A DNA stretch of 64,000 bases from Oligoflexales bacterium (GTDB lineage Bacteria; Bdellovibrionota_B; Oligoflexia; Oligoflexales; RGVZ01): NCBI GenBank assembly GCA_947494335.1, contig CANLUT010000001.1:248001-312000 (forward strand), written 5' to 3'. The position numbers and the translations under genes were made by a program. The notes beneath the pieces are model-generated. The model saw nothing but the letters and a program-made list of their open reading frames with translations. It ran no database searches and was not told the origin of the DNA. Shown piece after piece: positions 1 to 7,740 of this stretch (its first letter is position 1; each line of letters opens with the position of its first letter).

Positions 1-2
1 CC

Positions 3-812
3 TACTGTAAATGGACCATTGGGATTCTGTTTGTTGGTCTTTTTATTTACGTTCTGGTGTCTGATAGCGGCGAGGCTATTCCCCAGAGCGATGTGAAGGC
101 AATTCCGCTTTCTAATGAAATAAATTCGCTACAAATTGACGGCATTCCAGAAATGGTTGCATACGGCCGCGAGACTGATCCCATACAGAAAGTGGCCCCG
201 GCTAGCGGTATTCAAACAAAAGGGTCTGGAAAAATCGCAGGACCAAGGCTAGTTCGGCGAATGCTTAATCTTAGTGTACCTGACGGAGCAATGGCAGAAG
301 CCAATTTGGTTACAGGGGCACGATCGGGGCCGGTCAAGGCGGTGCTGTCGACTGAACTAAAAAGCCGTTTTGGAGAGCATCTTTTACCGGAGGATACCAC
401 GTTAATTGGTTCCGCACAGGCATCTGGTGATCGACTTCAAATTCGGTTTGTGAAAGCGATCTTGCCAGACGGGGACGTGGTCAAAGTATCGGCGGATGCT
501 CTGGATGGTGGGGACAAGACCCCAGGCATCAAAGGATCATTTGTGGCGCGTCAAGGGATGGTCTTAGCGGGAAGCATTGCCTTAAATGCGCTGTCTGGAG
601 TTGCAGATGGTCTTCAGGAAAACGAGGCCGTCGGCGTAGGAATCGCAAAGAAAGCCAATACCCGTAACGCTCTATTAAACGGCGCAAGTCGAGCGTCCCT
701 TGATCAAGCAAAAGAACTGACTCAAGACTTTCGTGAATCCAGCAAATCAATATCAGTCGCCTCAGGAACAAAAATTATTGTCTTTTTTGTTGATGACTCA
801 CAAGGGGGATAG
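3..812 (+). CDS. TrbI/VirB10-like conjugation protein, 5'-truncated by window start
   Basis: The reading frame is open to the window edge, so the ORF-track start at 57 is internal; the upstream codons encode a hydrophobic stretch (WTIGILFVGLFIYVL) that reads as a membrane anchor. The rest resembles the C-terminal domain of TrbI/VirB10/TraO proteins, which bridge the inner and outer membrane in type IV secretion: a pattern of 'VKAVLSTEL', 'LLPEDTTLIG', 'DRLQIRFVKAILPDGD' and 'GIKGSFV'. It abuts the coupling-ATPase gene with no gap, consistent with one transfer operon entering from the left. The family call is from pattern memory and the N-terminus is unseen. Confidence 0.6.
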   Translation, partial: YCKWTIGILFVGLFIYVLVSDSGEAIPQSDVKAIPLSNEINSLQIDGIPEMVAYGRETDPIQKVAPASGIQTKGSGKIAGPRLVRRMLNLSVPDGAMAEANLVTGARSGPVKAVLSTELKSRFGEHLLPEDTTLIGSAQASGDRLQIRFVKAILPDGDVVKVSADALDGGDKTPGIKGSFVARQGMVLAGSIALNALSGVADGLQENEAVGVGIAKKANTRNALLNGASRASLDQAKELTQDFRESSKSISVASGTKIIVFFVDDSQGG

Positions 813-2252
813 ATGTCTAACTACTCTAAGGCGCACGAGGATGCGATCTCGCGGAACGCTAATGCCTTTATTGGGATGATGAAAGGCCTTTGTCAGCCAC
901 TGCGAATACTGTGGAGGTCGATTCGGTGTGGCGCTTTGCCAGTTTCACAATGCTTATTGGTAGGATCTTTGGCTCTGTTATTTGTTAGGTTCAAGTTAGA
1001 TGTCGCGATGTTCAAAAAACTTCACCTCATGATGTTTTACCCAACGAATGGTTGGTTTCGCATTGGGTATCTAACTGGAGTTGGTCTGTCGGGAGTGGCA
1101 GTCTGGACAATTTATGCCACTGGTATGCATAACGGGCTCAGGCGGCGTATCACCGAAGCATTAGAGACATCTGGCCTTAAGAATCGACTCGGTAATTGTC
1201 CACGCGTAGTTGGTGAGTGGCCTATTGATGAGACAATTCGGAAACTCAGGCTTACCAACGCCAGTTTGCCTTATGCTGACTTTGTTAGAGCAAGAAGTGG
1301 ACTTGAATCAGGTTTAAAAATCTACATCGATGAGATTCGCGAAATTCGAGAACAGGGTTTGATTGATATCATTTATGCCAAAACCCCGATTCCGTCATTG
1401 GTCGAGTGGGACAAGGAATGGATCAATAAATCGGGGCTGGTGGTCGGAGAGACTCGGTCGAAACTTATTAAGACTAATTTTACTGAAACTCCTCATCTAC
1501 TGGTTGCTGGTCAAACAGGTGGCGGTAAGTCGACATTCCTGCGCCAGATTATCACAGCCCAATATTTGAAAGACTCCGAATCCAATTTCACTTTAATAGA
1601 TCTCAAGGGTGGATTGGAGTTTCAAATGTTTCAGGATCTGGAGCGAATAAATGTGCTGCCTGATTTGAGATCAGCATCAATTGAACTGGCGAAGTTCTCC
1701 GTCACAGTTAAAACTAGAATGGCCCTACTTAAGCGGGAGAAGCACAAAGACCGTGACTCTTATTTGGCGCAGTGTCGGGCTAAAAAGTTAAAACCCGATT
1801 CGGCCATTACGTCTCGAATAATTATTGTCATTGATGAGGCTGCAGAAATGTTTCTTGCAGGAAGCCACTCTTCTGCAAGAGATATTCAAAAAGCGAGGGA
1901 AATCATAAGTCAAATTGCTAGACAGGGCCGAGCCGTAGGTATGCATCTGATTATTGCGACACAGCGTCCCGATAGCAAAGCCCTCGATCCCCAAGTGAAG
2001 GCAAATCTAACCGGTGTCTTATGCTTCCAAATGGCTAATGATGCCTCGAGTATGATCGTACTTGGCTGTGGGCGCGCTACTGATCTACCGCCGATTTCTG
2101 GTCGCGCACTTTGGAAATCGGGTTCACAGATGATCGAAGTCCAAGTTCCGTATATGGCTCCGGAGATTACTGAGGAGCTGCTTGCGACCTTTCATGTTTC
2201 GACTCAGTCTCAAAATAAGAAAATGGTTTCTGAGCTGGGAGATCTCATATGA
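813..2252 (+). CDS. FtsK/SpoIIIE-type DNA-translocating coupling ATPase
   Basis: This 479-residue protein has two hydrophobic segments near residues 45-65 and 85-105, then a cytoplasmic ATPase with Walker A 'AGQTGGGKST' (about residues 232-241) and Walker B 'IIIVIDEAAEM'. A later 'GRAVGMHLIIATQRPD' matches the conserved FtsK/HerA sensor region. It lacks the gamma DNA-reading domain of chromosomal FtsK, as expected for a mobile-element coupling protein that feeds DNA to a secretion channel. It starts immediately after the VirB10-like stop and its own stop overlaps the next gene by 4 nt (ATGA), so the three are probably co-transcribed and translationally coupled. Confidence 0.8.
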   Translation: MSNYSKAHEDAISRNANAFIGMMKGLCQPLRILWRSIRCGALPVSQCLLVGSLALLFVRFKLDVAMFKKLHLMMFYPTNGWFRIGYLTGVGLSGVAVWTIYATGMHNGLRRRITEALETSGLKNRLGNCPRVVGEWPIDETIRKLRLTNASLPYADFVRARSGLESGLKIYIDEIREIREQGLIDIIYAKTPIPSLVEWDKEWINKSGLVVGETRSKLIKTNFTETPHLLVAGQTGGGKSTFLRQIITAQYLKDSESNFTLIDLKGGLEFQMFQDLERINVLPDLRSASIELAKFSVTVKTRMALLKREKHKDRDSYLAQCRAKKLKPDSAITSRIIIVIDEAAEMFLAGSHSSARDIQKAREIISQIARQGRAVGMHLIIATQRPDSKALDPQVKANLTGVLCFQMANDASSMIVLGCGRATDLPPISGRALWKSGSQMIEVQVPYMAPEITEELLATFHVSTQSQNKKMVSELGDLI

Positions 2253-3034
2253 GAAGGAAATCAGGAATATGTCTAAATCCGGATAGGGACTACGATCTAT
2301 TGAAATTCATATGGCGCTGGAAGGTTGTCCCTACTGACATTTTACATAAGAGGTTTTTTAGAAGCAGCCTTTTGCGCACTTGTTACAACCGACTCGCAAT
2401 ACTTCGCAGCAGCGGCTATATCGACACCGTGGCTATAAAGGACGCTGCTTGCGTCGCTTGGACTCTGCGCCCCAAAGGATTCAAAAGTATCATAGAATTC
2501 TTGCCAGATGATTGTGACAAAGGCTTTAAATCTGAGTCGCCCAATCACGATGTAATGACATTAAAACTACATTTGGGTGATTATGTATCGGATCCATTAT
2601 ATGACGATCTGATGTTTACGGAACAAGAACTTAGGCGACTTAGTTCGGTACACTATCCAGGGTGGGTTCCCTATGATCTCAACCGTCGACCAGACGGGTA
2701 CATCAAAAGCGGAAGTGGACCTTCAGGAAAAGCGATTGCAATTGAAGTAGAAATTTCTCCAAAATCGGCATCTGAATATGAAACTTTGGGTATGGAATAT
2801 GCGCATTGCTCGCAAATAGAGCGGGTCATTTGGGCGGTGCCCTCTAAATATATCGCCCGCAATTTGAGCTCCATTTTTTCGCAACACAAATCCGATAGCG
2901 GCGCGTTTCATTCAATTGTCCTGCTTGATGACGTTGCTAAAAAGTCATGGGCCAGCCCCGTAATCAATGGTGCAAATCTTGGTTCGACTATACGTCATCT
3001 CCTATCTCCTAGATTGACTAGCCAAAAATCCTAG
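2249..3034 (+). CDS. Replication-relaxation family protein
   Basis: 261 residues. The N-terminal 80 residues look like a winged helix ('LLKFIWRWKVVPTDILHKRFF...CYNRLAILRSSGYID'). The middle has 'PDGYI...AIAIEVEISPKSASEYE', the PD-(D/E)XK-like signature of the replication-relaxation (Replic_Relax) family found on plasmids and integrative elements beside FtsK-like coupling proteins. A role in DNA processing at the transfer or replication origin is inferred from family and position. The start is fixed by the ATGA overlap with the upstream ATPase gene. A set of inverted repeats follows directly downstream (3111-3201), a plausible substrate. Confidence 0.65.
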   Translation: MRRKSGICLNPDRDYDLLKFIWRWKVVPTDILHKRFFRSSLLRTCYNRLAILRSSGYIDTVAIKDAACVAWTLRPKGFKSIIEFLPDDCDKGFKSESPNHDVMTLKLHLGDYVSDPLYDDLMFTEQELRRLSSVHYPGWVPYDLNRRPDGYIKSGSGPSGKAIAIEVEISPKSASEYETLGMEYAHCSQIERVIWAVPSKYIARNLSSIFSQHKSDSGAFHSIVLLDDVAKKSWASPVINGANLGSTIRHLLSPRLTSQKS

Positions 3035-3110
3035 TTGCGTGGACCCCTGCTCACAGTAGCCCATGTGAAGTCCATGTGTTGTACTGGTGCGGTGCTGGTT
3101 CCAGGGTCAA

Positions 3111-3201
3111 ATTGATTAATCAATCTCAATTGATAGGACGCGCCCTATCGCATTCCGAGTTTTGATGACCCCCATATAAAGGGGGTTTGACGGTCAGTCA
3201 A
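3111..3201. other. Cluster of inverted repeats, candidate oriT or regulatory region
   Basis: Within 90 bp after the replication-relaxation gene lie a perfect palindrome ATTGATTAATCAAT (3111-3124), GATAGG-N6-CCTATC (3132-3149), ACCCCC-N7-GGGGGT (3168-3186) and TTGAC-N5-GTCAA (3187-3201). Stacked hairpins next to a relaxase-like gene are typical of transfer origins, but no known nic motif was recognised. The third hairpin is followed by only TTT, so it could also serve as a weak terminator for the transfer operon. Confidence 0.35.
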
Positions 3202-3262
3202 ATAAATAGACTTAATTTTAGCGTAAATAATTTGATTTTGTGTGCTCTTAGGACGTTGGCAA

Positions 3263-3293
3263 AAGGCCACCCCTAAACTCTAGGGGTAGCCTT
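3263..3293 (-). terminator. Rho-independent terminator of the 137-aa gene
   Basis: AAGGCCACCCCTA-AACTC-TAGGGGTAGCCTT forms a 13-bp stem with one mismatch. Read on the minus strand it is followed by TTGCC, so the U-tract is short, but the stem is strong and placed 20 nt past the minus-strand stop codon. Confidence 0.5.
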
Positions 3294-3312
3294 CTTCATT
3301 GGAGCGACCGAA

Positions 3313-3726
3313 TTAAAACGGAATGCCATCAAACGGATCTGGAAGCCCCGATTCCTTTTGTAGCATTGAAAGGAATGACGGCATCTCATTTAGTAATTTA
3401 ATCCGAACATGTCCTTTCGCCTCTATAAGCGGTCTCTGTTCTGAGATCTTCCACGAATCGCAGTAGTCCCTATAATACTGCTGTTCGTAAACCAGTCTCA
3501 TTCCTTGGTTCTGATATTCCATCCAGCAAATTAATTCTCGGACCGTGTCAGATGAGGTGCTTGTAATCATCCTAAGAGTCTTGGAAATTCCATTTTCTTT
3601 AAGATGACGTTCAATCGATTTGATATCGGATGAGGCGCGATCCAAAGTCGCTAGATTTTGAGCGAATTGTGCTTCGTTCTTAAAGAAAGATGCAAGCGCC
3701 TCATTGTTAATCAACATTTCTCCCAT
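3313..3726 (-). CDS. Hypothetical mobile-element protein
   Basis: 137 residues, unrecognised. It has no signal peptide or membrane segment, looks helical, and ends with 'SGLPDPFDGIPF'. It is the only minus-strand gene in the element and is transcribed away from the iteron region, divergent from the 4103 lipoprotein gene. A GGAG lies 10 nt before the chosen ATG; an in-frame ATG three codons later has a GGGAG-like sequence inside the first codons, so the start is uncertain. Its position next to the iterons would suit an accessory or regulatory protein, but that is only inference. Confidence 0.55.
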   Translation of the reverse strand: MGEMLINNEALASFFKNEAQFAQNLATLDRASSDIKSIERHLKENGISKTLRMITSTSSDTVRELICWMEYQNQGMRLVYEQQYYRDYCDSWKISEQRPLIEAKGHVRIKLLNEMPSFLSMLQKESGLPDPFDGIPF

Positions 3727-3759
3727 AGTTTTTATGCTCCATAAATAAAAGGAGGTTTA

Positions 3760-3781
3760 CTTGATGTAATACGGCATCAAG
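3760..3781. promoter_or_regulatory. Inverted repeat upstream of the 137-aa gene
   Basis: CTTGATG-taatacgg-CATCAAG gives perfect 7-bp arms around an 8-bp spacer, in the upstream region of the minus-strand gene and about 40 bp from the first iteron. It has the size of a dimeric repressor operator. Confidence 0.35.
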
Positions 3782-3820
3782 CAAAATCAAGTTAAAGATA
3801 ATTGAACGGTGATTAAAGGC

Positions 3821-3970
3821 CAATCAAGGCGGAAAATATTGCCATTCAAAGCAATTACGTCACTCAAGACCCAAAACATTGCCACTCAAAGCTATCAGTC
3901 ACTCAAGACCTAAAACATTGCCACTCAAGGCTCACTCACCATTCAAGGTGACCTAAATTGACTCAGGTTT
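3821..3970. repeat. Iteron-like tandem repeat array
   Basis: Three consecutive 39-bp units begin at 3821, 3860 and 3899; the last two read TCACTCAAGACCYAAAACATTGCCACTCAARGCT. Each unit contains two copies of a core (C)CAYTCAARGC, so cores recur about every 20 bp from 3821 to about 3960, two helical turns apart. A further isolated TCACTCAA lies at about 4695, between two element genes. The spacing suits cooperative protein binding at a replication origin or a promoter control region. The 376-bp gene-free stretch 3727-4102 holds this array, the inverted repeat above and two GAATGCG copies near 4011 and 4031. Confidence 0.6.
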
Positions 3971-4102
3971 GCAGGTGATAATTTATTTTTAAATAGTTGT
4001 CAATTGCCTGAATGCGCATTTTTTGTGGGGCAGAATGCGTGAAATTTTAATTAACAGGTAGGTTTTCGCTTTGCATCGCATAAAACTTTTTAGGAGGATT
4101 AA

Positions 4103-4324
4103 ATGCAATTGAACCGTCTAATTATACTTACATTTTTTTTGAACCTCAGTAGTTGCGCTTCGCTAGATATGAGCAACGCAACTAAGCAAACGGCAGGACA
4201 GCCAAAACTGAGTCAGCCTAAATACAAGACCATATGGGTTCCCGACAAAATTGAAGGTGATCGTTACATTGAAGGCCACAGAGTTCATATAATTGAGGAG
4301 GCTGGTAGATGGTTGAGCGAATAG
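4103..4324 (+). CDS. Small element-encoded lipoprotein
   Basis: 73 residues with a short signal sequence and lipobox 'NLSSC' (Cys18), so it is probably lipid-anchored in the outer membrane. The mature part is short and polar ('YKTIWVPDKIEGDRYIEGHRVHIIEEAGRW'). Position inside a conjugative element suggests a VirB7/TraV-like small secretion-channel lipoprotein or an entry-exclusion protein, but no family was recognised. A clear AGGAGG precedes the ATG. Its 3' end overlaps the next gene by 16 nt. Confidence 0.65.
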   Translation: MQLNRLIILTFFLNLSSCASLDMSNATKQTAGQPKLSQPKYKTIWVPDKIEGDRYIEGHRVHIIEEAGRWLSE

Positions 4325-4692
4325 ATTCTGAAAACCGACCTGTAAAATCAAAGCCACGTCACCCGGATCGGGTGGTTTTGAAACCGGATCATCTCAGTAA
4401 AATTCAAGGCTGGATCGCACAAGTTACAAGCAAACACCGAGGCGTGAAAATCACAAAGAATGACCTAGTTACATGGCTGATTGATTCTCAGCCGGATTTA
4501 TTGTCTGACGTAAATGAGTCTGATCTAGCGCGACGACACTATGATGAGGAGCGATTTCTTCGCGAGACCTTGGCAAATTTTAAGAAATTTAAGACTCAGG
4601 GTGTTCCATTTGATTGGCAAAAAGAGGTGCTTAGCAAAGCTCAGCAATTTGATAAAAAACAGCGTAAAAAAAGGCTTAAAATTGAAAAATAA
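4309..4692 (+). CDS. Hypothetical basic protein, possible DNA-binding accessory factor
   Basis: 127 residues, strongly basic at the C-terminus ('DKKQRKKRLKIEK'). The segment 'LSKIQGWIAQVTSKHRGVKITKNDLVTWLID' resembles the ribbon-helix-helix-like region of plasmid mobilisation accessory proteins. GAGGAGG sits 7-9 nt before the ATG, inside the upstream lipoprotein gene, so the two are probably coupled. Function is not established. Confidence 0.55.
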   Translation: MVERIDSENRPVKSKPRHPDRVVLKPDHLSKIQGWIAQVTSKHRGVKITKNDLVTWLIDSQPDLLSDVNESDLARRHYDEERFLRETLANFKKFKTQGVPFDWQKEVLSKAQQFDKKQRKKRLKIEK

Positions 4693-4733
4693 ACGTCACT
4701 CAAAAGTTGAAAAAACATGAGGGGAATGATACT

Positions 4734-4988
4734 TTGAAACATGAAAGTTTGATTGGCGAATGCGCCAACCAATTGCTCTTTGACAACGATTCATTTCACG
4801 GTTGGATAGCCACAGCGCAAGCTGCGGCCTACTTAAAAATTTCCCCGAATGCATTGAGAATTATGGTGCATCGCGGAAAAGTCAAAACTCACAAGTTGGG
4901 GAGTAGGCTGAGGTTTCAACTTCAAGACTTGAGGGAGTGCCTCTCAAAGAAGGAGCTGTTACATGGCTATTCAAGTGGAAAAAAATAG
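4734..4988 (+). CDS. Excisionase-like MerR/HTH_17 protein
   Basis: 84 residues from a TTG start chosen because GAGGGG lies about 8 nt upstream; the ORF-track TTG at 4707 has no ribosome-binding site. The core 'WIATAQAAAYLKISPNALRIMVHRGKVKTHKLGSRLRFQLQDLREC' is a textbook DNA-binding helix-turn-helix of the excisionase/HTH_17 family. It overlaps the integrase gene by 26 nt, the usual xis-int arrangement. Predicted to bind near the attachment site and bias the integrase toward excision. Confidence 0.75.
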   Translation: MKHESLIGECANQLLFDNDSFHGWIATAQAAAYLKISPNALRIMVHRGKVKTHKLGSRLRFQLQDLRECLSKKELLHGYSSGKK

Positions 4989-6060
4989 TGAGGGGAAAAA
5001 GACCTTTGTCGTCTACTGTGATGGTATCGATAGTCGGGGGCAGCGGATACAAATGCGTCGCCGCGGAGTCAAAACTGAAAAAGAGGCCCGTGCCGTTGAA
5101 TTTGAGCTTCGTCGACAAATTGCAAATCAAAAAGATCAAGTTCCAAGTTATACATGGAATGAGTGGTTTCAGATTTGTTTAGAGCGGATGAAGCTGGAAT
5201 ATAAACCCTCGACCATCATTGAGTACCTCGGAAAGCATACCAACTGGATTCAGCCAGTTATCGGTGAGAAGTTGCTTGATGAAGTAACGCCCCAAGATGT
5301 GCATGACATCGTCTATAGCAATAAGACAGATGTCACGTGGTATACTCGCCGAGGAACGCTAAGGCGCATTCATAGAATTTTCCAAATGGCGATCGATGAT
5401 GGGTTAGTCAAAAACAATCCGGCATCTAGAATCAGGGTGAAAGTTCCAGAGGCGCGTAAAGCCGTACTCAATCGAAATCAAATAGACAAACTTCTCTTAG
5501 AAGCCAAACGAGTCGGACATCGTTTTTATGATGTTTGGGTTTTGGCGGTCATGACGGGGATGCGGTCAGGTGAGCTTTATGAGTTGAAATGGACTGATAT
5601 CTGTTTTGATCAGAAAGTTATTTGGGTGCAAAGAGGTTGGACATCCAAAAATGGAGTTGGGACGACTAAGAGTTCACGGCATCGAGTAGTTCCGCTATCA
5701 GGAGAGCTTGATTTGTTCCTTAAGGAGTTAAGGCTCCGCGGGGAAGTTGCAGGTGGCTATGTCCTGCCGCGACTTAACGAATGGACCCGAGGCAACCAAG
5801 CACAAGTTTTACGAGACTTTTGTTTGGGCATAGGGATCACGCCTATCAAGTTTCACGACCTGAGAGCAACGTTCATAACCCAGATGCTCGCAAATGGGGT
5901 ATCTTTAGCTCATGTCATGGCTCTAGTGGGGCATGCAGAGATTAAGACAACCCAGGGGTATTTGAGGCTTGCAGGGTTGGAGCTGAAAGGTACTACCGAA
6001 TCACTTGGCATTAGCTTGCCAAGAGTAACGGAGGCAAAGGTCATAAAAATGCGAGGATAG
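4963..6060 (+). CDS. Tyrosine site-specific integrase
   Basis: 365 residues. It has an N-terminal arm-binding domain ('GQRIQMRRRGVKTEKEARA'), a SAM-like core-binding domain (about 60-150) and a C-terminal catalytic domain. Catalytic residues are visible in order: Arg in 'TGMRSGEL', His-x-x-Arg in 'KFHDLRATF', His in 'LVGHAEIKTT' and the nucleophilic Tyr in 'TQGYL'. AAGGAG precedes the ATG. As the last element gene it likely marks the right end, with the attachment site just downstream. Confidence 0.93.
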   Translation: MAIQVEKNSEGKKTFVVYCDGIDSRGQRIQMRRRGVKTEKEARAVEFELRRQIANQKDQVPSYTWNEWFQICLERMKLEYKPSTIIEYLGKHTNWIQPVIGEKLLDEVTPQDVHDIVYSNKTDVTWYTRRGTLRRIHRIFQMAIDDGLVKNNPASRIRVKVPEARKAVLNRNQIDKLLLEAKRVGHRFYDVWVLAVMTGMRSGELYELKWTDICFDQKVIWVQRGWTSKNGVGTTKSSRHRVVPLSGELDLFLKELRLRGEVAGGYVLPRLNEWTRGNQAQVLRDFCLGIGITPIKFHDLRATFITQMLANGVSLAHVMALVGHAEIKTTQGYLRLAGLELKGTTESLGISLPRVTEAKVIKMRG

Positions 6061-6165
6061 GTGCAGTAGGGAAGTCCCTACCAGTCCCTACCAGCAGAAT
6101 TAGAGTTTCTTGTGATATTGAATGGTTGGGTCGTCTCACGACGATCCCGCCATTTTTCCTCAAGA
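6061..6165. other. Candidate right attachment region of the integrated element
   Basis: Directly after the integrase lie a perfect palindrome GTAGGGAAGTCCCTAC (6066-6081), two tandem AGTCCCTACC copies (6073-6092) and a hairpin GGGTCGTC-TCAC-GACGATCCC (about 6128-6148). Such small repeats next to int are common at attachment sites. The other junction lies outside the window, so no direct repeat can be confirmed, and the hairpin is not a convincing tRNA 3' end. Confidence 0.3.
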
Positions 6166-6172
6166 TAAAGTT

Positions 6173-6202
6173 AATCCTCAGCTTTCAAACTGAGGATTTT
6201 TT
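6173..6202 (+). terminator. Rho-independent terminator
   Basis: AATCCTCAG-ctttcaaa-CTGAGGATT followed by six T residues: a perfect 9-bp stem that ends plus-strand transcription before the convergent XRE gene. Confidence 0.8.
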
Positions 6203-6234
6203 GTTTTCTGATGATGGGCGGAGACCAATATCAC

Positions 6235-6603
6235 TCAATCATCACTGATCCGTCGCATGTAGATTTCAAAGCGGCCGCGAATCTCATTCGGAGAAAAAAT
6301 GACCTTTTCTGGCATGTCTTCTGGCAGCGGAGGGCCTCCGGCAGAGATGTTTACTGAGGACGTGTCTTTGGCTAGGAGGTCTTGATCGGAGGGAGCAAAA
6401 CAAAGGCTTTCCATGGAGACACCAAGCTCTCGGGCGACGGCGTAGAGGTGCTCGATCTTTCTTGGCTGTACGCCTGACATCCAGTCACTTAAGACTTGTT
6501 TGGCCACACCAGTTTTACGCGACAGTTGCGCGGCGGTTAGACTGCGATCTTTGAGTAGTGTGGCTAAATTATGTCGAAGCCTGAAATTGACGTCTGTGGC
6601 CAT
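6235..6603 (-). CDS. XRE-family transcriptional regulator (paralogue 1)
   Basis: 122 residues from the ATG preceded by GGGGAG; the 37-codon extension in the ORF track has no ribosome site. An N-terminal HTH_3 domain occupies residues 5-65 ('LATLLKDRSLTAAQLSRKTGVAKQVLSDWMSGVQPRK'). The C-terminal tail ends 'RGRFEIYMRRISDD' and is nearly the same in the neighbouring paralogue. The recognition helix (AKQVLSDWM) is identical in both, so both probably bind the same operator. Target and signal are unknown. Confidence 0.85.
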   Translation of the reverse strand: MATDVNFRLRHNLATLLKDRSLTAAQLSRKTGVAKQVLSDWMSGVQPRKIEHLYAVARELGVSMESLCFAPSDQDLLAKDTSSVNISAGGPPLPEDMPEKVIFSPNEIRGRFEIYMRRISDD

Positions 6604-6717
6604 TCGTAAATCTCCCCAAAACAAGAACAAACCACAAGATTCCGCTTTAAAGCGTGTTCTGATAAGTCGAGTCCGGCCAAACCTCGCAAAATCCGAAATT
6701 GCGGACAATCGCAAATC

Positions 6718-7059
6718 TCACTCATCACTGATTCGTCTGAGGTAGACTTCAAATCGTCCTCGAAGCTCGGGGATATCAATTCCCGACGCGCCGTTAGTGT
6801 TCGTGTGTGGTGGTGAAGATTTTTTACCTGCAAAGAGTTCACCGTCGCTTGTCGCAAAACAAAGAGTCTCCAGTGAGACCTCGAGTGTTTGCGCCACAAC
6901 ATAAAGTTGCTCAAGCTTGCGCGGTTGAACGCCTGCCATCCAGTCGCTTAGTACCTGCTTAGCCACGCCCGTTTTACGCGACAATTCAGCAGCAGTCATG
7001 CCGCGCTCGCGCAGAAGGGCTGCGAGGTTTTGTCTAAGGCGAAATTGCGATGTCTCCAT
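6718..7059 (-). CDS. XRE-family transcriptional regulator (paralogue 2)
   Basis: 113 residues from an ATG with GGGGGA about 10 nt upstream. It is a tandem duplicate of the gene at 6235-6603: the same HTH ('LSRKTGVAKQVLSDWMAGVQPRKLEQLYVVA'), a divergent linker rich in Asn and Thr, and the same ending 'RGRFEVYLRRISDE'. The 114-nt gap between the two genes means paralogue 1 may have its own promoter. Confidence 0.85.
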   Translation of the reverse strand: METSQFRLRQNLAALLRERGMTAAELSRKTGVAKQVLSDWMAGVQPRKLEQLYVVAQTLEVSLETLCFATSDGELFAGKKSSPPHTNTNGASGIDIPELRGRFEVYLRRISDE

Positions 7060-7235
7060 AAGGCTTGTCCCCCAAGGGTTATACGTCTTTGTCTCGGGGT
7101 GCCTTATCGCAAATCGGCGTGACATCGGAGGTCACGGCAAACAGACTACTCGTCCGATAGTTCGGATTTCCCGTGGCATTTCGTTAAGTTTGCCCCGCTA
7201 AGGTCCGTATAGTGGAGGACTAGGGGAGGTCCTTA

Positions 7236-7580
7236 ATGGGTATCAAATGGCTTGTTTTATGCGTTTTGCTGCATGGCTGCAAAAAGCCACCTAAGGATGA
7301 TCGTCGCACGATGATCAGGGTCACAGGAGCTGCGGGCATTGAGTTTTCAGGCTCGATAGGCAGCGTTGGGACGTCATCATCGGTGAGTGGGGTGACCCCG
7401 CAAGATTTTGCGTTATCAAAAGAAGAGCCCATTGCAGGCGTTATTCAAAAGTCTACGTCCGGTGATCTGCGTGAGCTGGTCGTGGAGTGCTGGTTTGACA
7501 GTGAGGAGGCTTACGAGACTGCACGCACCACGACCGAGTATGGGATCGCGTCTGTCTCGTGCCGCCGCCCGACCCGCTAA
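7236..7580 (+). CDS. Small lipoprotein of unknown function
   Basis: 114 residues with a short signal sequence and lipobox 'LLHGC' (Cys15), giving a Lys-rich mature N-terminus 'CKKPPKDD'. The remainder carries a Gly/Ser-rich stretch, then 'LRELVVECWFDSEEAYETARTTTEYGIASVSC'. GGGGAGG precedes the ATG by about 7 nt. It is divergent from the XRE pair and upstream of the WYL regulator. Confidence 0.7.
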   Translation: MGIKWLVLCVLLHGCKKPPKDDRRTMIRVTGAAGIEFSGSIGSVGTSSSVSGVTPQDFALSKEEPIAGVIQKSTSGDLRELVVECWFDSEEAYETARTTTEYGIASVSCRRPTR

Positions 7581-7740
7581 TTTAACGCCTTTTTGGGCTC
7601 CTGAGCCCTCAAATGAAGACGCGAATATCCTTGGTTTTTCGCCTAGGGGGCAAATCTTTCTAAAGCCTTCCTAAGCCTGGGCCGATCGCCTTTTTATGAG
7701 TGCCTATCGGCACTTGGCCTTGGGGTGCGGTGGAGTCTTC

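Noticed and set aside
3821-3970. CRISPR array
   Set aside because: The units are contiguous 39-bp repeats with no unique spacers and no cas genes are present; an iteron-type array fits better.
6130-6150. Fragment of 23S rRNA (GTCGTGAGAC on the minus strand)
   Set aside because: Only about 10 nt match the rRNA motif, and they are part of a local hairpin; chance is the simpler explanation.
6121-6160. tRNA or tmRNA 3' end as the integration target after the integrase
   Set aside because: The hairpin GGGTCGTC-TCAC-GACGATCCC followed by GCCA looks tRNA-like at first, but there is no T-loop TTCRA, no acceptor partner and no cloverleaf.
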